Below the pieces are notes generated by a model. That model saw only the letters and a program-made list of their open reading frames with translations. It ran no database searches and was not told where the DNA came from. From Streptomyces akebiae (GTDB taxonomy: Bacteria; Actinomycetota; Actinomycetes; Streptomycetales; Streptomycetaceae), in assembly GCF_019599145.1 (NCBI RefSeq), contig NZ_CP080647.1, forward strand, positions 3,534,001 to 3,598,000: a stretch of 64,000 bases of DNA, in the 5' to 3' direction. Of the stretch, positions 54,059-63,169 are shown piece by piece; the first letter of the stretch is position 1, and each line of letters opens with the position of its first letter. Both the position numbers and the translations under genes were made by a program.

Positions 54059-56829
54059 AACAAGCTCAGCAAGGCCTCCGCCGGATCCGTCAGCCCATGC
54101 TCCCCACCCGGCAACGGCAGTTCGAACCACACCGTCTTGCCGCGAGGTGTGCGGCGGGAGCCCCACGCGGCGGAGAGCAGTCCGACCAGCTGCAGTCCGC
54201 GTCCGCCCTCGTCCGTGTCCCGGGCACGACGTCGGCGCGGCTGCACGAGCCCGGCGTCCCACACCTCGCACACCAGCGTTCTGTCCAGCAGCAGCCGGAG
54301 CCGGATCTCGCCCTCGCCGTACCGCAGCGCGTTGGTGACCAGCTCGCTGACCAGGAGTTCCGCCGTGTCGACGAGCGGTTCCAGATCCCACGCCTGCAGT
54401 CGTCCGCGCGCGTACTCCCGGGCACGCCCCACGCTGCGCGGCTCACGCGGCAGGGTCCAGTCGCCGACGGAGTCCTCCGGCAGGCCCTGCACACGGGCCA
54501 TCAGCAGCGCGATGTCGTCCTCGCCGTGGTGGGTGTCGAGGGTGTTGAGGACGTGGTCGCACACGTCCTCCAGGGACCGCGGCGTGTCCGCCCGGAGCGT
54601 GGTCGGCGGCTGACCGGGGTCGGTGAGCGCGCCGACGAACGCCTGGAGGCCCTCGTCGAGTGGATGGTCGCGGGATTCGACCAGTCCATCCGTGTAGAGC
54701 GCCAACAGTGCCCCTTCGGGCAGTTCGACCTCCACCTCCTCGAACGGCTCGCCGCCGACGCCGAGCGGCATGCCGGGCGGCACGTCGAGCATCAGCGCGC
54801 TCTCGCCCGGCTCGACCAGCACCGGCGGCAGATGGCCGGCGTTGGCGAAGGTGCACCGGCGGGTCACCGAGTCGTAGACGGCGTAGACGCACGTCGCGAG
54901 GTAGACCTCGGAGAGGTCCTTGTCGCTGGGCCGGCTGGCGGCGGTGCGGGAGGCCGACTGGACGCCACCGGGGGTGCCGAGGCCACGGGCGATCTCGTCG
55001 AGCGCCGAGAGGACCTCGGCGGGCTCCAGGTCCAGCAGGGCCAACGTGCGAACGGCCGTACGAAGTTCACCCATCGCCACCGCTGCCCGCAGCCCGCGGC
55101 CCATCACGTCGCCGACGACGAGTGCCGTGCGGTGACCGGGGAGTTCGATGACGTCGAACCAGTCGCCGCCGACCTCGGTGGCCGCGTTGCCCGGCAGATA
55201 GCGGCAGGCGATGTCGAGCCCGGAGGCCTCGGGGTCGCCCGGCGGCAGCAGGGAGCGCTGCAGGATGAGGGCGCGTTCGTGTTCGCGGCGGTAGAGGCGC
55301 GCGTTGTCGATGCAGACGGCGGCGCGGGCGGCCAGCTCGACGGCGAGTCCCCGGTCGCGTTCACCGAACGGCTCGCTGCCCTTGGTCCGGGAGAACTGCA
55401 CGAGCCCGACGACGGTGTCGTGCGCGACCATCGGCACGGCGAGCGTCGACTGGATCAGGTTGCCCTCCTCGGGCACCTCCTGGGGGCGGGCGGTGCGCAG
55501 GGCGTCCGAACAGGCCGAGTTGAACGGGTAGTGGTGGACGGCCCCGACGCGCACGGGGGCGGGTCCGCCGACGAACGGCGCGTCGGAGACGGCGCTGGCG
55601 AAGGCGACCCGGCGCAGCTCGGCGCTGCCGTCGGCGAGTCCGGGCGGGGTCTCGTCGCCCGCCAGCAGGCCCTGATAGAGGTCGACGGTCGCCAGGTCGC
55701 AGAAGCCGGGGACGACGACGTCGAGGAGTTCGCGGGCGGTGGTCTCCAGATCGAGGGAGTTGCCGATGCGTGAGCCCGCCTCGTTGAGGAGGGCGAGATT
55801 CCGCCGGGCCGCGGCGGCCTCGCGGGCGGCCGAACGGCGGGCCGTGATGTCGATGGCGAGCCAGGCGATGCCGATGGGACGGCCGGTGCCGCTGTGCACG
55901 CGGTAGAGGTTGACGGACCAGTGGCGGCGCTCTTCGGAGCCGGGCACGAAGCCCGTGATGTGCATGTCGGTGATCGAGTCGCCGGTCTCCATGACCCGGC
56001 GCAGGGTCGCCTCGACCCGCTCGGCCTCCGGGGACTGGAGATAGTCGTGGACGCCCCGGCCGCGGTGGTCGTCGACCTCGCCTCCGTAGATGGCGGCGAA
56101 CCGCTGGTTGGCGCGCCTCACCCGGAGATCGGCGTCTATCAGAAGGAAACCGAAAGGAGATTGGCCGAAAATGGCCTGCGAAGCAGCAAGGTCGGTCTCT
56201 ATCCGGCGCAGGGTCCGGACGTCCACGACGATGCACACGGCGGCCCGTTCACCGCCCTCCACGGTGGTGGGCATCACATAGACCTCGGCGAGCCCCTCCT
56301 CCCCACCGGGCTCCGGCACACGGAAGGGGACGACCCCGGTCCACTCCCGGCCGTCGAGGACCTCGGCCATCTTCCGCTGGCCCTCCGCGCGCCGATCGGG
56401 GTCGACGAAGGTCTCGATGGGGTCCATCCCCACGGCCCGTTCCGCCGAGATACCGAACAACTGCTCGGCCCGCAGACTCCACTGGTCGACGAGTCCGTCC
56501 GGACCGATCGAGAACGAGGCGACCTTGATGTAGTCGTACATGGACCCGGGAGGGCTGGTCTGCCACACGGGGTCACCGACCCCGTAACCACCCAGGACAC
56601 CCGTGCCACCGGAGGATTCGCCGACGCCGCCGATGGATCCGCCCGCGCCGTGGCCACGCGCGTCGGTGCGGCCGCCGCCGTTCGGCCCGTCGCCCGCACT
56701 GTCGCGTGCGGCGCCGCTGTCGCGAGTGGCTCCGCCCAGGCCGGAATCGTCTGCGGCCTCGGGCCTCGCGCGGTCCGACGGGTTCCCTGACCCCGTGGAC
56801 TTCGTGGCCTTCGCTGGTATCTCGCTCAC
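54055..56829 (-). CDS. PAS-PAS-GAF-PP2C-HATPase regulator (SpoIIE/RsbU type)
   Basis: 924 aa from GTG at 56829 with GGAGGGG upstream. In order: a Gly/Ser-rich start; PAS 1 (about 98-215, VDQWSLRAEQLFGISAERAV); PAS 2 (about 225-345, FGFLLIDADLRVRRANQRFA); GAF (about 360-520); PP2C/SpoIIE phosphatase (about 540-745, VGGDWFDVIELPGHRTALVVG with its metal-binding Asp, then LLALYTDGLVESRD); RsbW-like HATPase_c kinase (about 760-900, SELVTNALRYGEGEIR with GRGLQLVGLLSAAWG). It would dephosphorylate an anti-anti-sigma factor and phosphorylate via the kinase domain, coupling a signal to a sigma factor. The TAG stop belongs to the CTAG of the neighbouring repeat element. Confidence 0.9.
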   Translation of the reverse strand: MSEIPAKATKSTGSGNPSDRARPEAADDSGLGGATRDSGAARDSAGDGPNGGGRTDARGHGAGGSIGGVGESSGGTGVLGGYGVGDPVWQTSPPGSMYDYIKVASFSIGPDGLVDQWSLRAEQLFGISAERAVGMDPIETFVDPDRRAEGQRKMAEVLDGREWTGVVPFRVPEPGGEEGLAEVYVMPTTVEGGERAAVCIVVDVRTLRRIETDLAASQAIFGQSPFGFLLIDADLRVRRANQRFAAIYGGEVDDHRGRGVHDYLQSPEAERVEATLRRVMETGDSITDMHITGFVPGSEERRHWSVNLYRVHSGTGRPIGIAWLAIDITARRSAAREAAAARRNLALLNEAGSRIGNSLDLETTARELLDVVVPGFCDLATVDLYQGLLAGDETPPGLADGSAELRRVAFASAVSDAPFVGGPAPVRVGAVHHYPFNSACSDALRTARPQEVPEEGNLIQSTLAVPMVAHDTVVGLVQFSRTKGSEPFGERDRGLAVELAARAAVCIDNARLYRREHERALILQRSLLPPGDPEASGLDIACRYLPGNAATEVGGDWFDVIELPGHRTALVVGDVMGRGLRAAVAMGELRTAVRTLALLDLEPAEVLSALDEIARGLGTPGGVQSASRTAASRPSDKDLSEVYLATCVYAVYDSVTRRCTFANAGHLPPVLVEPGESALMLDVPPGMPLGVGGEPFEEVEVELPEGALLALYTDGLVESRDHPLDEGLQAFVGALTDPGQPPTTLRADTPRSLEDVCDHVLNTLDTHHGEDDIALLMARVQGLPEDSVGDWTLPREPRSVGRAREYARGRLQAWDLEPLVDTAELLVSELVTNALRYGEGEIRLRLLLDRTLVCEVWDAGLVQPRRRRARDTDEGGRGLQLVGLLSAAWGSRRTPRGKTVWFELPLPGGEHGLTDPAEALLSLF

Positions 56830-57147
56830 GCGAACCGTCCCCTCCAGCTCACCGCGTCCGGCTTCGGTCACCAGGGGCGGCTGCCCGCAGTATCCAGCAC
56901 TACGGCGCCGCGCAACACGGTGTTCACGATCACAGCACGGTCCCGATCGTTTTTGGACCGGCTGCGACATACTCCCAAGTCTTCTAACCAGGCGTTGCCC
57001 CCTCGAATCAAAGACTCCAGCCAGCGCTACTGGCTTGAACCAGTCGGTCGCACGCGCGCCCCCGGTAGCCGCCCCCTCCCCCCCTGCCGTACGCCGTGAA
57101 CCCCCGCCGTGCACCCGGACCTTCGGTTCGTACGTGGACGGAGGCCT

Positions 57148-57555
57148 TCAGCCGGGAACCGCCAGCTCGAACCAGACGGTCTTGCCCGTCTCCCCGGGGC
57201 GGGTACCCCAGGCCCGGGAGGACCAGGCCACCAACTGAAGCCCCCGGCCGCTCTCGTCGTCGGCATCGGCCGCGCGTTCGCGCGGTGGATCGGGCAACGG
57301 GTCGGAGACCTCGACCAAGAGGGTCCCCGAGGGGTCGGCGGGGCGCACGAGCCGCACTCCGATGGGTCCCGTCGCGTGCCGCAGCGCGTTGGTCACCAAC
57401 TCGCTCACCAACAGGGCGGTGATGTCGGCGAGGACCTCCAGCCGCCACTCGCGCAGCTGCCCTCGCACCACCGCACGAGCGTCCCGCACCGCCCCTGGTT
57501 GCGCGGGGAAGGTCCACTCGGCGCAGTCGTCTCCGCTGTCGATCACGCCGATCAC
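57148..57555 (-). CDS. RsbW-like HATPase kinase/anti-sigma factor
   Basis: 135 aa from GTG at 57555. It shows the HATPase_c N box SELVTNALRHATGPI and G box SGRGLQLVAWSSRAWG, and ends GKTVWFELAVPG. It closely resembles the C-terminal domain of the gene at 54055 (GKTVWFELPLPG), implying a duplication. Such proteins bind and phosphorylate STAS anti-anti-sigma factors. No sigma factor or STAS gene is nearby, so the target is unknown. Confidence 0.85.
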   Translation of the reverse strand: MIGVIDSGDDCAEWTFPAQPGAVRDARAVVRGQLREWRLEVLADITALLVSELVTNALRHATGPIGVRLVRPADPSGTLLVEVSDPLPDPPRERAADADDESGRGLQLVAWSSRAWGTRPGETGKTVWFELAVPG

Positions 57556-57777
57556 TTCCCAGTCCAGAAGCAGACCCTGTCCGGTTTCATGGGGTTAATG
57601 GGCACATACCCGATATCAAGCCCGAAGTACCGCGCACGAGGGCGCACTGTGGCACAAACGGCGTAGGGGCGACAACCCTCAACCTTCGGCCCAGCTCGTA
57701 GGGGGCGCGCGGAACCGCGCACACGGGTCCGGCGCGGAGCGCCGAGTCTTCGACTGGCCCGAGGAGGGGACGAGGGG
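57556..57777. other. Intergenic region with partial dispersed repeat
   Basis: 222 bases without a gene; includes a GGGGGCGCGCGGAACCGCGC segment (57701-57720) related to the dispersed repeat, and probably the kinase promoter. Confidence 0.4.
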
Positions 57778-57900
57778 TCAGCGTTCCTGGGGTGGGACGG
57801 GGTCGCCGGGCAGCACCCTCCGGGCGGGGACGGCAACCGAGGGGCCCCGGACGGGACGGACAGGGGCGGCGGAGGCGAGGGAACGCATCCGGCGCGACAT
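57778..57900 (-). CDS. Possible small basic protein (40 aa) downstream of NUDIX gene
   Basis: The ATG at 57900 shares a base with the NUDIX stop (TGATG), a coupling typical of real genes. The product is MSRRMRSLASAAPVRPVRGP followed by a Val/Pro-rich tail ending VPPQER. No domain or membrane segment is recognisable. The overlap arrangement argues for it; the length argues for caution. Confidence 0.35.
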   Translation of the reverse strand: MSRRMRSLASAAPVRPVRGPSVAVPARRVLPGDPVPPQER

Positions 57901-58307
57901 CACGCGCCCCCGTCCCCCCAAGCCAGCCGCGCCGCCTCCATCACCGCCGGCACATCCTGATCCAGCCAGTCGACATCCCACACCTCGTCCACGGTCAGCC
58001 AACGCAGCTCGTCATGATCCTCCAGCGCCCGAGGCTCACCGGACAGCAGATGCGCGATCCACACCCGCAGCACATAGCCCGGCCGCACCACCCACTCACC
58101 GGGCACCCGCTCCGCGGACTTCGCCTCGACACCCAACTCCTCCCGCAGCTCACGCACGAGCGCCTGCTCGGGAGACTCGTCGGGCTCCACCTTGCCACCC
58201 GGCAGCTCCCACCGTCCGGCCAGCTCAGGCGGTGCGCTGCGGCGCGCGGCGAGCAGTCGGCCGCCGCTCAGCAGAGCGGCTCCCACCACCACGATCGGTT
58301 CGGTCAT
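57900..58307 (-). CDS. NUDIX hydrolase (MutT-like)
   Basis: 135 aa. NUDIX box G-x5-E-x7-REUxEExGU visible as GGKVEPDESPEQALVRELRE then ELGVEA. It hydrolyses nucleoside diphosphates linked to another group, with Mg2+. The leader MTEPIVVVGAALLSGGRLLA is MutT-like, so removal of oxidised dGTP is possible. ATG start at 58307. Confidence 0.92.
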   Translation of the reverse strand: MTEPIVVVGAALLSGGRLLAARRSAPPELAGRWELPGGKVEPDESPEQALVRELREELGVEAKSAERVPGEWVVRPGYVLRVWIAHLLSGEPRALEDHDELRWLTVDEVWDVDWLDQDVPAVMEAARLAWGDGGA

Positions 58308-58352
58308 GCGCGGGAGCCTACGGGAGCGGACACGAGCGCCGGGCGGGGTGCG

Positions 58353-58553
58353 TCACTTGCTCCCACTCATCCCGTTCTGGCCGTTCTGCCCGATACGTTC
58401 GACCCAGTAGAGCTGCTTGTGGCCGCGAGCGTCGAGACTGTCCGCGATCTTCTGCGCTTCGGCGCGCGTCGCGTACCTGCCCACCCGGTAGCGGTTGCCG
58501 TTGTCGTCCTGCCTTATGACGAGCCAGGGAAGAGTGATCGTGCCGTCGTTCAT
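58353..58553 (-). CDS. Small SPOR-like protein
   Basis: 66 aa from ATG at 58553 with AAGGAG upstream. RYRVGRYATRAEAQKIADSL and WLVIRQDDNGN match the beta-alpha-beta pattern of SPOR-type peptidoglycan-binding domains. It lacks a signal peptide, so the function is uncertain. It is next to the NUDIX gene on the same strand, 45 bases upstream. Confidence 0.75.
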   Translation of the reverse strand: MNDGTITLPWLVIRQDDNGNRYRVGRYATRAEAQKIADSLDARGHKQLYWVERIGQNGQNGMSGSK

Positions 58554-58997
58554 CGACCCCCACCGCTCCTTCCCGCCCCGGCCCCTCCAGGTCCCGCCCC
58601 CGGATGCCGCCGCGCCCCGCCACCTAAGGAAACCGCAATCCGCATATGCCCGAGCGTACGCCCAACCTTTACACAGCGAATCCGACTTCTCACAAAGAGG
58701 TACGCAACCAGCCAAGACGAGGGGGGCGCACCCCGTCGAACGCGCCGTCGATCACCACCCGCGCGCCCCCCTGTGCACCGACGAGCAGCGGTCCCGTGCC
58801 GTTCGCGCGAAACGGGCACCTACCGGGCGCCATGACGACCCGTCGCAGAGAACGACCGAATTCGAACTACGTTCGGACGGATCCTCCGAGGCTGAGACGA
58901 CTTCAACTTCCCCCTGGCAAAGGCCACTTGACCCATGCCCACGTCACCGTCCGATACACGCGCTCAGCCGGATTCCCGAACGGGCCGCGCCCCGGCC
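58554..58997. other. Long intergenic region; weak small ORF
   Basis: 444 bases. I find no solid gene. A minus-strand frame of 47 codons (58690-58833; MAPGRCPFRANGTGPLLVGA...) ends RPPRLGWLRTSL, but has only a weak upstream site. It also contains a GAATTCGAA-like palindrome near 58858-58868. Probably promoter and spacer DNA for the SPOR-like gene. Confidence 0.4.
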
Positions 58998-59750
58998 TCA
59001 CTTCACCGGCAGGTGGTACGCCACCTGGTAGCGGTCCGCCGGCACCACCACGTCCGCCGTCTCCACCGGGCGCCCGGAGGCGAAGTAGGTGCGGTGGACG
59101 ACCAGGACGACATGCCCGGGGACACCGCCGAGGGCGAGCAACTCCTCGGCCAGGCCGGGGCGGGCACCCACCTCCTCGGTGACGTTGTCGACGACGACGT
59201 CGATGGCCGCCATGCGCTCGACGACGCCCATACCGCCGAGAGGACCCTCCTCGGGAAGCATCACGGGCGTGCGACCGGTGAGGGCGAGGGGCTCCCAGGA
59301 GGTGGACAGCATCATCGCCTCCCCCGCGTCCCGGAAGGTGTACCTGGTGCACATCACGCGGTCACCGGGCTGGATCTCCAGCCGCTCGGCGACCGTCCGT
59401 CCCGCCTCGACCTGTTCGCTGCGCGACTCCCAGGTGCCGCGCGCCGCGGCGTCGGCCTGTTCCTGCCGGAAGGGCGTGGCCCCCCCGGCGGGCCGGAATC
59501 CGGAGCGCGCCACCCGACGCGGCACCGGCCGCTCCCGCACATAGGTACCCGACCCCGAGCGGCCTTCCACCAGCCCCTCGGCCATGAGCACCTTGCGGGC
59601 CTCCAGCGCGACCGTGTCCGAGACGCCGTACTCCTCGCGGATACGGGCCTGGGAAGGGAGGCGGGTGTGCGGCGGCAGCGATCCGTTCACGATCTTCCTG
59701 CGGAGATCACCCGCGACACGCAAGTACGCCGGCTGCTCACCGAAAGTCAC
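58998..59750 (-). CDS. GntR-family transcriptional regulator with UTRA domain
   Basis: 250 aa from GTG at 59750. Winged HTH (AGDLRRKIVNGSLPPHTRLP, then SQARIREEYGVSDTVALEAR) and C-terminal UTRA ligand-binding domain (RYTFRDAGEAMMLSTSWEPL, VVHRTYFASGRPVETADVVV, PADRYQVAYHLPVK). This HutC-subfamily repressor binds an operator and is released by a small effector, often a sugar derivative or, in Streptomyces, a carbohydrate phosphate. The target gene is not evident from the neighbours. Confidence 0.9.
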   Translation of the reverse strand: MTFGEQPAYLRVAGDLRRKIVNGSLPPHTRLPSQARIREEYGVSDTVALEARKVLMAEGLVEGRSGSGTYVRERPVPRRVARSGFRPAGGATPFRQEQADAAARGTWESRSEQVEAGRTVAERLEIQPGDRVMCTRYTFRDAGEAMMLSTSWEPLALTGRTPVMLPEEGPLGGMGVVERMAAIDVVVDNVTEEVGARPGLAEELLALGGVPGHVVLVVHRTYFASGRPVETADVVVPADRYQVAYHLPVK

Positions 59751-59899
59751 TGGCCGCTCCCATCTGGATGTACAGACAGCAACAGCGTGGCAACCCTGGG
59801 TTCAGCCAGGCAAGCAAAGGCCAGAGAATCACTCGATGTGATGACATGCACCCGGGGAGGGCTTTACGCAGGCACTTTCTCCCCACTATGGGGGGCGTC

Positions 59900-61126
59900 T
59901 CACACCTCCGCTTTGGGCCCGTCCTCGCCGTCGCCCCCGCCGGTGTCCTCGTCGTCGTACGTCGGCGGTCCGGTGGCCAGCCCCAGAGCCTCGCGCGCGG
60001 TGATGGCCATGGTGCCGTCCGTCAATCGGTGCGCCTCGTCCCAGTGGTCGTTGAAGTCCTCCGCGTCGCGCGCCCCGTGCGCCGCCTCCCACTCCTCGCG
60101 CGCCTCGTCCAGGGCGTCGGCGTAGTCGATCACGGCCTGCTCGGCGGCGGGCTCCCAGTCGTGTGCGCGCAGGGCGGTCGTCTGCTGGTCCAGGGCGTCG
60201 ACCACCTGTGACGCCCACGCCTTGTGCCCCGCCAGATCGTCCTCCACGTAGTCCGTGTCGGGCATCTCGTCGAAGGCGTCGTTCAGGACCGCGTCGGCCT
60301 CCAGGAAGGCGAACTGGTCGCTGTCGAGGGTCGTCGCGTCCTGCCGCAGCGAGCCCGTCAGGCCGGCCTCGGGGTCCACGTTGCCGAACATGCAGGTGAT
60401 CTCGCGGTCGCCTTGGCGCCAGCTCTCCCGCGTGGGAATGAAGTAGTAGACGTCGACGTCGCCAGGGAGCGCCCAGACGTCCATCGCGTACGCCTCCGAT
60501 AGCTCGAAGCACCGGTCGTCGGCCACATCCGTGATCGCGTCGTCGCCGGGGAAGTCACCGTCCGCGCGGTCGCCGTCCGGCATCGGGAAGCCGGCGAACA
60601 CCTCGGCGTCGTGCTCACCGTCGCACGGCACGATGTCGACGTCGTACGCGTACCCCTCAAGGGAGCCGCTGACCGAGTCGAAGCACTCGCCCTTCGCCAC
60701 CGAGAAGGTGCCACCCGCGCCGCTCGCCGCGCCGCGGAAGCCGTCCCACGCGTCGCGTGCGCCGCCCGTGGTCGAGGCGAGGGTGATCAGCAGCGCGCCG
60801 ACCGTCGACAGGACGATTCCGGCCACCGCCATACCCTTGCCGCGTTCCCCCTTCTTCCTGATCTGCGCCAGCGCGACGATGCCCAGCACCAGCCCGACCC
60901 CCGGCAGGAAGCAGAGCACTCCGAGCACGAGCGAGGCGATCGCGAGCCCGTTGACGGGCGGGGTGGGCACCCACGCCGGATACGCCTGTCCCCAGGACCG
61001 GCCCCAGGGCTCGGCTGCCGCCCCGTACGGGTAGGGCTGCCCGCCCCCCGCCTGCGGCTGGCCCGCCGACGGGAACGGGCCACCTCCGTGAGGTGGCTGG
61101 GGCCCGAAGGGCGGGGGTGTGGCCAC
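59900..61126 (-). CDS. DUF4190 and septum-formation domain protein
   Basis: About 408 aa from GTG at 61126 with AAGGAG 11 bases upstream. Pro/Gly-rich N-terminus, then DUF4190 with two helices (LAIASLVLGVLCFLPGVGLV, GMAVAGIVLSTVGALLITLA) and the RKKGERGKG turn between. The outer part (FSVAKGECFDSVSGSLEGYA, PCDGEHDAEVFAGF) matches the 'septum formation' domain (PF13845), repeated once as DVADDRCFELSEAYAMDVW. The tail is an Asp/Glu-rich helix. It is a membrane-anchored extracytoplasmic protein; involvement in division is inferred from domain naming only. Confidence 0.78.
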   Translation of the reverse strand: MATPPPFGPQPPHGGGPFPSAGQPQAGGGQPYPYGAAAEPWGRSWGQAYPAWVPTPPVNGLAIASLVLGVLCFLPGVGLVLGIVALAQIRKKGERGKGMAVAGIVLSTVGALLITLASTTGGARDAWDGFRGAASGAGGTFSVAKGECFDSVSGSLEGYAYDVDIVPCDGEHDAEVFAGFPMPDGDRADGDFPGDDAITDVADDRCFELSEAYAMDVWALPGDVDVYYFIPTRESWRQGDREITCMFGNVDPEAGLTGSLRQDATTLDSDQFAFLEADAVLNDAFDEMPDTDYVEDDLAGHKAWASQVVDALDQQTTALRAHDWEPAAEQAVIDYADALDEAREEWEAAHGARDAEDFNDHWDEAHRLTDGTMAITAREALGLATGPPTYDDEDTGGGDGEDGPKAEV

Positions 61127-61517
61127 GGATGCGGATACTCCTTGCGCAGAGCAGAGGGGAACTGACGTACGACTGGGCGCATGGTAAGCGGGTGGCGGGG
61201 GCGGGCGATACGCCGGGCGGCCCAGAACGTCCACGGGGGCCACGGGCATCCCTGGCGGCACGCATCTCCCCGGGCGTCACGGACCTCCCCTGGCGACATG
61301 TGCCGCACGGCCTGCATGGGCTTCCCCTGGCCTGCATGGGCTGCCCCGGCCTGCACGGGCTTCCCCGGCCGGGCATGGGCTGCCCCGGGCGGCACGGGCT
61401 TCCCCGGCCGGGCATGGGCTTCCCCGGGCGGCACGGGCTGCCCCCCGGCCGACACCAGCCTCGGAACGCGCCCCGGCCGCCCCTGCCGACCCGCCCCACC
61501 CGAACTAATCTTCGTTC
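61127..61517. other. Divergent intergenic region with 39-bp tandem repeats
   Basis: 391 bases. A long tandem-repeat array (61300-61450) separates the divergent promoters of the DUF4190 gene and the PLP enzyme gene. Confidence 0.6.
61300..61450. repeat. 39-bp tandem repeats with half-unit sub-repeats
   Basis: Copies of a 39-bp unit (GCACGGGCTTCCCCGGCC ...) begin at 61353, 61392 and 61431, with diverged half-units from 61300 (GCATGGGCTGCCCCGG, GCATGGGCTTCCCC). No spacer sequence separates them. Confidence 0.85.
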
Positions 61518-62624
61518 ATGACCCCTCTGCCGGATCGCTTCTGCCCGACGGACGGCACGCGCGTCCCCGCCGCCTCCCTCGCCTGGTGCTGCCCGGCCTG
61601 CCGAGGCCCCCTGGACCTGGACTTCGCGCCCACACCGGCATCGCTCAAGTCCCTCTCCGGCCGGGTGAACTCGCTCTGGCGCTACGCGGAATGCCTCCCG
61701 CTGGCGTCGCCCACCGTCTCTTTGGGCGAGGGCCGGACCCCGCTCGTCGAGCTGCGCGAGGGCATCCGGGCCAAGCTGGACTTCCTGATGCCGACGCTGT
61801 CCTTCAAGGACCGGGGCGCGGTGCTCCTCGCCGAACTGGCCCTGCGGCTCGGGCCCCGGCAGGTGATCGCCGACAGCAGCGGCAACGCGGGCACGGCGGT
61901 CGCCGCGTACTGCGCACGGGCCGCGCTGCCCTGCACGGTGTACGTCCCGGCCGGCACGTCGGACAAGAAGCTGGAGCAGATCGGGGCGCACGGCGCGCAG
62001 CTCCACCTCGTCGACGGCGACCGCGAGGCCACGGCCCGGGTCGCCCGCGCGGCGGCGGACGAGGACGGTGTCTTCTACGCGTCGCACGTCTACAACCCGT
62101 ACTTCCTGCACGGCACCAAGACGTACGTCCACGAGTTGTGGGAGGACCTCGGCGGCCGCCTCCCCGACGTGATAGTGGTCCCGGTGGGCAACGGCACGCT
62201 GCTGCTGGGCGCGGCCCTCGCCGTCGCGGAACTGCACGCCGCGGGCCTCATCGACCGCCGCCCCGCCCTCTACGCCGTCCAGTCCGCCGCCGTGGCACCG
62301 CTCGCCCACGCCTGGACCGAGGGCGCCGACGACCTCGTCGGGACCACGCCCACCGCACCCACCTTCGCCGAGGGCATCGCCATCCCCCGCCCGCCCCGGG
62401 CCCGCCAGATCCTCCGCGCCGTCCGCGACTCCGGCGGCGCCTTCCTCACCGTGACGGAGGATCAGATCCGCCACGCCCAACGCGACCTGGCCTCCCGCGG
62501 CCTGTACGTCGAGTCCACGGGCGTGGCCTGCTGGGCGGCGGTGCGTGACGGAGCGCTGGGGTCGCGCACGGCGGTGGTGCCGTTGTGCGGCGCGGGCGTG
62601 AAGACGGGGCTGGCGGGGAGCTGA
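61518..62624 (+). CDS. Threonine synthase-like PLP enzyme
   Basis: 368 aa. N-terminal zinc-ribbon-like CPTDGTRVPAASLAWCCPAC, then PLP domain: FLMPTLSFKDRGAVLLAELA carries the PLP-Lys in SFKDRGA, DSSGNAGTAVAAYCARAALP the phosphate-binding region, VIVVPVGNGTLLLG the second PLP motif. Threonine synthase (class II short form) is the closest assignment, but related cysteate/diaminopropionate synthases share these features. No other threonine genes are near. Confidence 0.8.
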   Translation: MTPLPDRFCPTDGTRVPAASLAWCCPACRGPLDLDFAPTPASLKSLSGRVNSLWRYAECLPLASPTVSLGEGRTPLVELREGIRAKLDFLMPTLSFKDRGAVLLAELALRLGPRQVIADSSGNAGTAVAAYCARAALPCTVYVPAGTSDKKLEQIGAHGAQLHLVDGDREATARVARAAADEDGVFYASHVYNPYFLHGTKTYVHELWEDLGGRLPDVIVVPVGNGTLLLGAALAVAELHAAGLIDRRPALYAVQSAAVAPLAHAWTEGADDLVGTTPTAPTFAEGIAIPRPPRARQILRAVRDSGGAFLTVTEDQIRHAQRDLASRGLYVESTGVACWAAVRDGALGSRTAVVPLCGAGVKTGLAGS

Positions 62625-62859
62625 GGACCGAACGGCCGGAGGACCCGAACGGCCGCAGGACCGGCAGGGCCCGCGGGCCTCTGGGCCAGTACGCCGCGTA
62701 CAGCATCAGCGCCAGGAATCCCGCGCCGACCGCCGTCAGCAGCATGCTGCCGCGCCTGTGTCCGGCCCACAACAGGAGCGCTCCGGCTGCGACCGCCAGC
62801 ACACGGAACTCACCGTTGAACACGACGAGCACACCGAGAATCGCCCATGCCACCCACAT
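62446..62859 (-). CDS. Small membrane protein with antisense tail overlapping the PLP gene
   Basis: 137 aa from ATG at 62859 with GGGGAGG upstream. Helices WVAWAILGVLVVFNGEFRVL and MLLTAVGAGFLALMLYAAYW are present; the C-terminal half is Pro/Arg-rich and lies antisense to the last 179 bases of the PLP enzyme gene, so it is unlikely to be conserved. Function unknown. The convergent genes share their 3' ends. Confidence 0.6.
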   Translation of the reverse strand: MWVAWAILGVLVVFNGEFRVLAVAAGALLLWAGHRRGSMLLTAVGAGFLALMLYAAYWPRGPRALPVLRPFGSSGRSVLSSPPAPSSRPRRTTAPPPCATPALRHAPPPSRPRPWTRRTGRGRPGRVGRGGSDPPSR

Positions 62860-63169
62860 GTGGTTCCCCTCCCCAACCTGATGTGCCGACCTGCTGAAGA
62901 ACTGCCCACCCCAAGAGATTGACACCCCAAACCCGCATGTTCTCGACAGGACGGCATCAGGACGTGCTACCGACCGAGCGGGAGGTCCCTCGGCCCGCGC
63001 CGACAGGTGCCGTGCCGACATAGGGCACGAATTTCCCTCCGGGGAGCCTCCCGAATGCGTAACAGGGCTGCTCTACGACTAGGCTCTGTCCCGCCGCCCG
63101 GTGCCCCGGCGTGGCACCGGCAACAAGCACGCCCCACGGTCGGCGCATGCGAGGAGAAAGGCACGGCAG
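62860..63169. other. Intergenic region upstream of fxsA
   Basis: 310 bases; probably holds the promoter of the fxs locus. Only weak open frames are present; no motif can be named. Confidence 0.4.

Noticed and set aside
61300..61450. CRISPR array
   Set aside because: The repeats adjoin with no spacers and are themselves made of half-unit sub-repeats; no cas genes are present.
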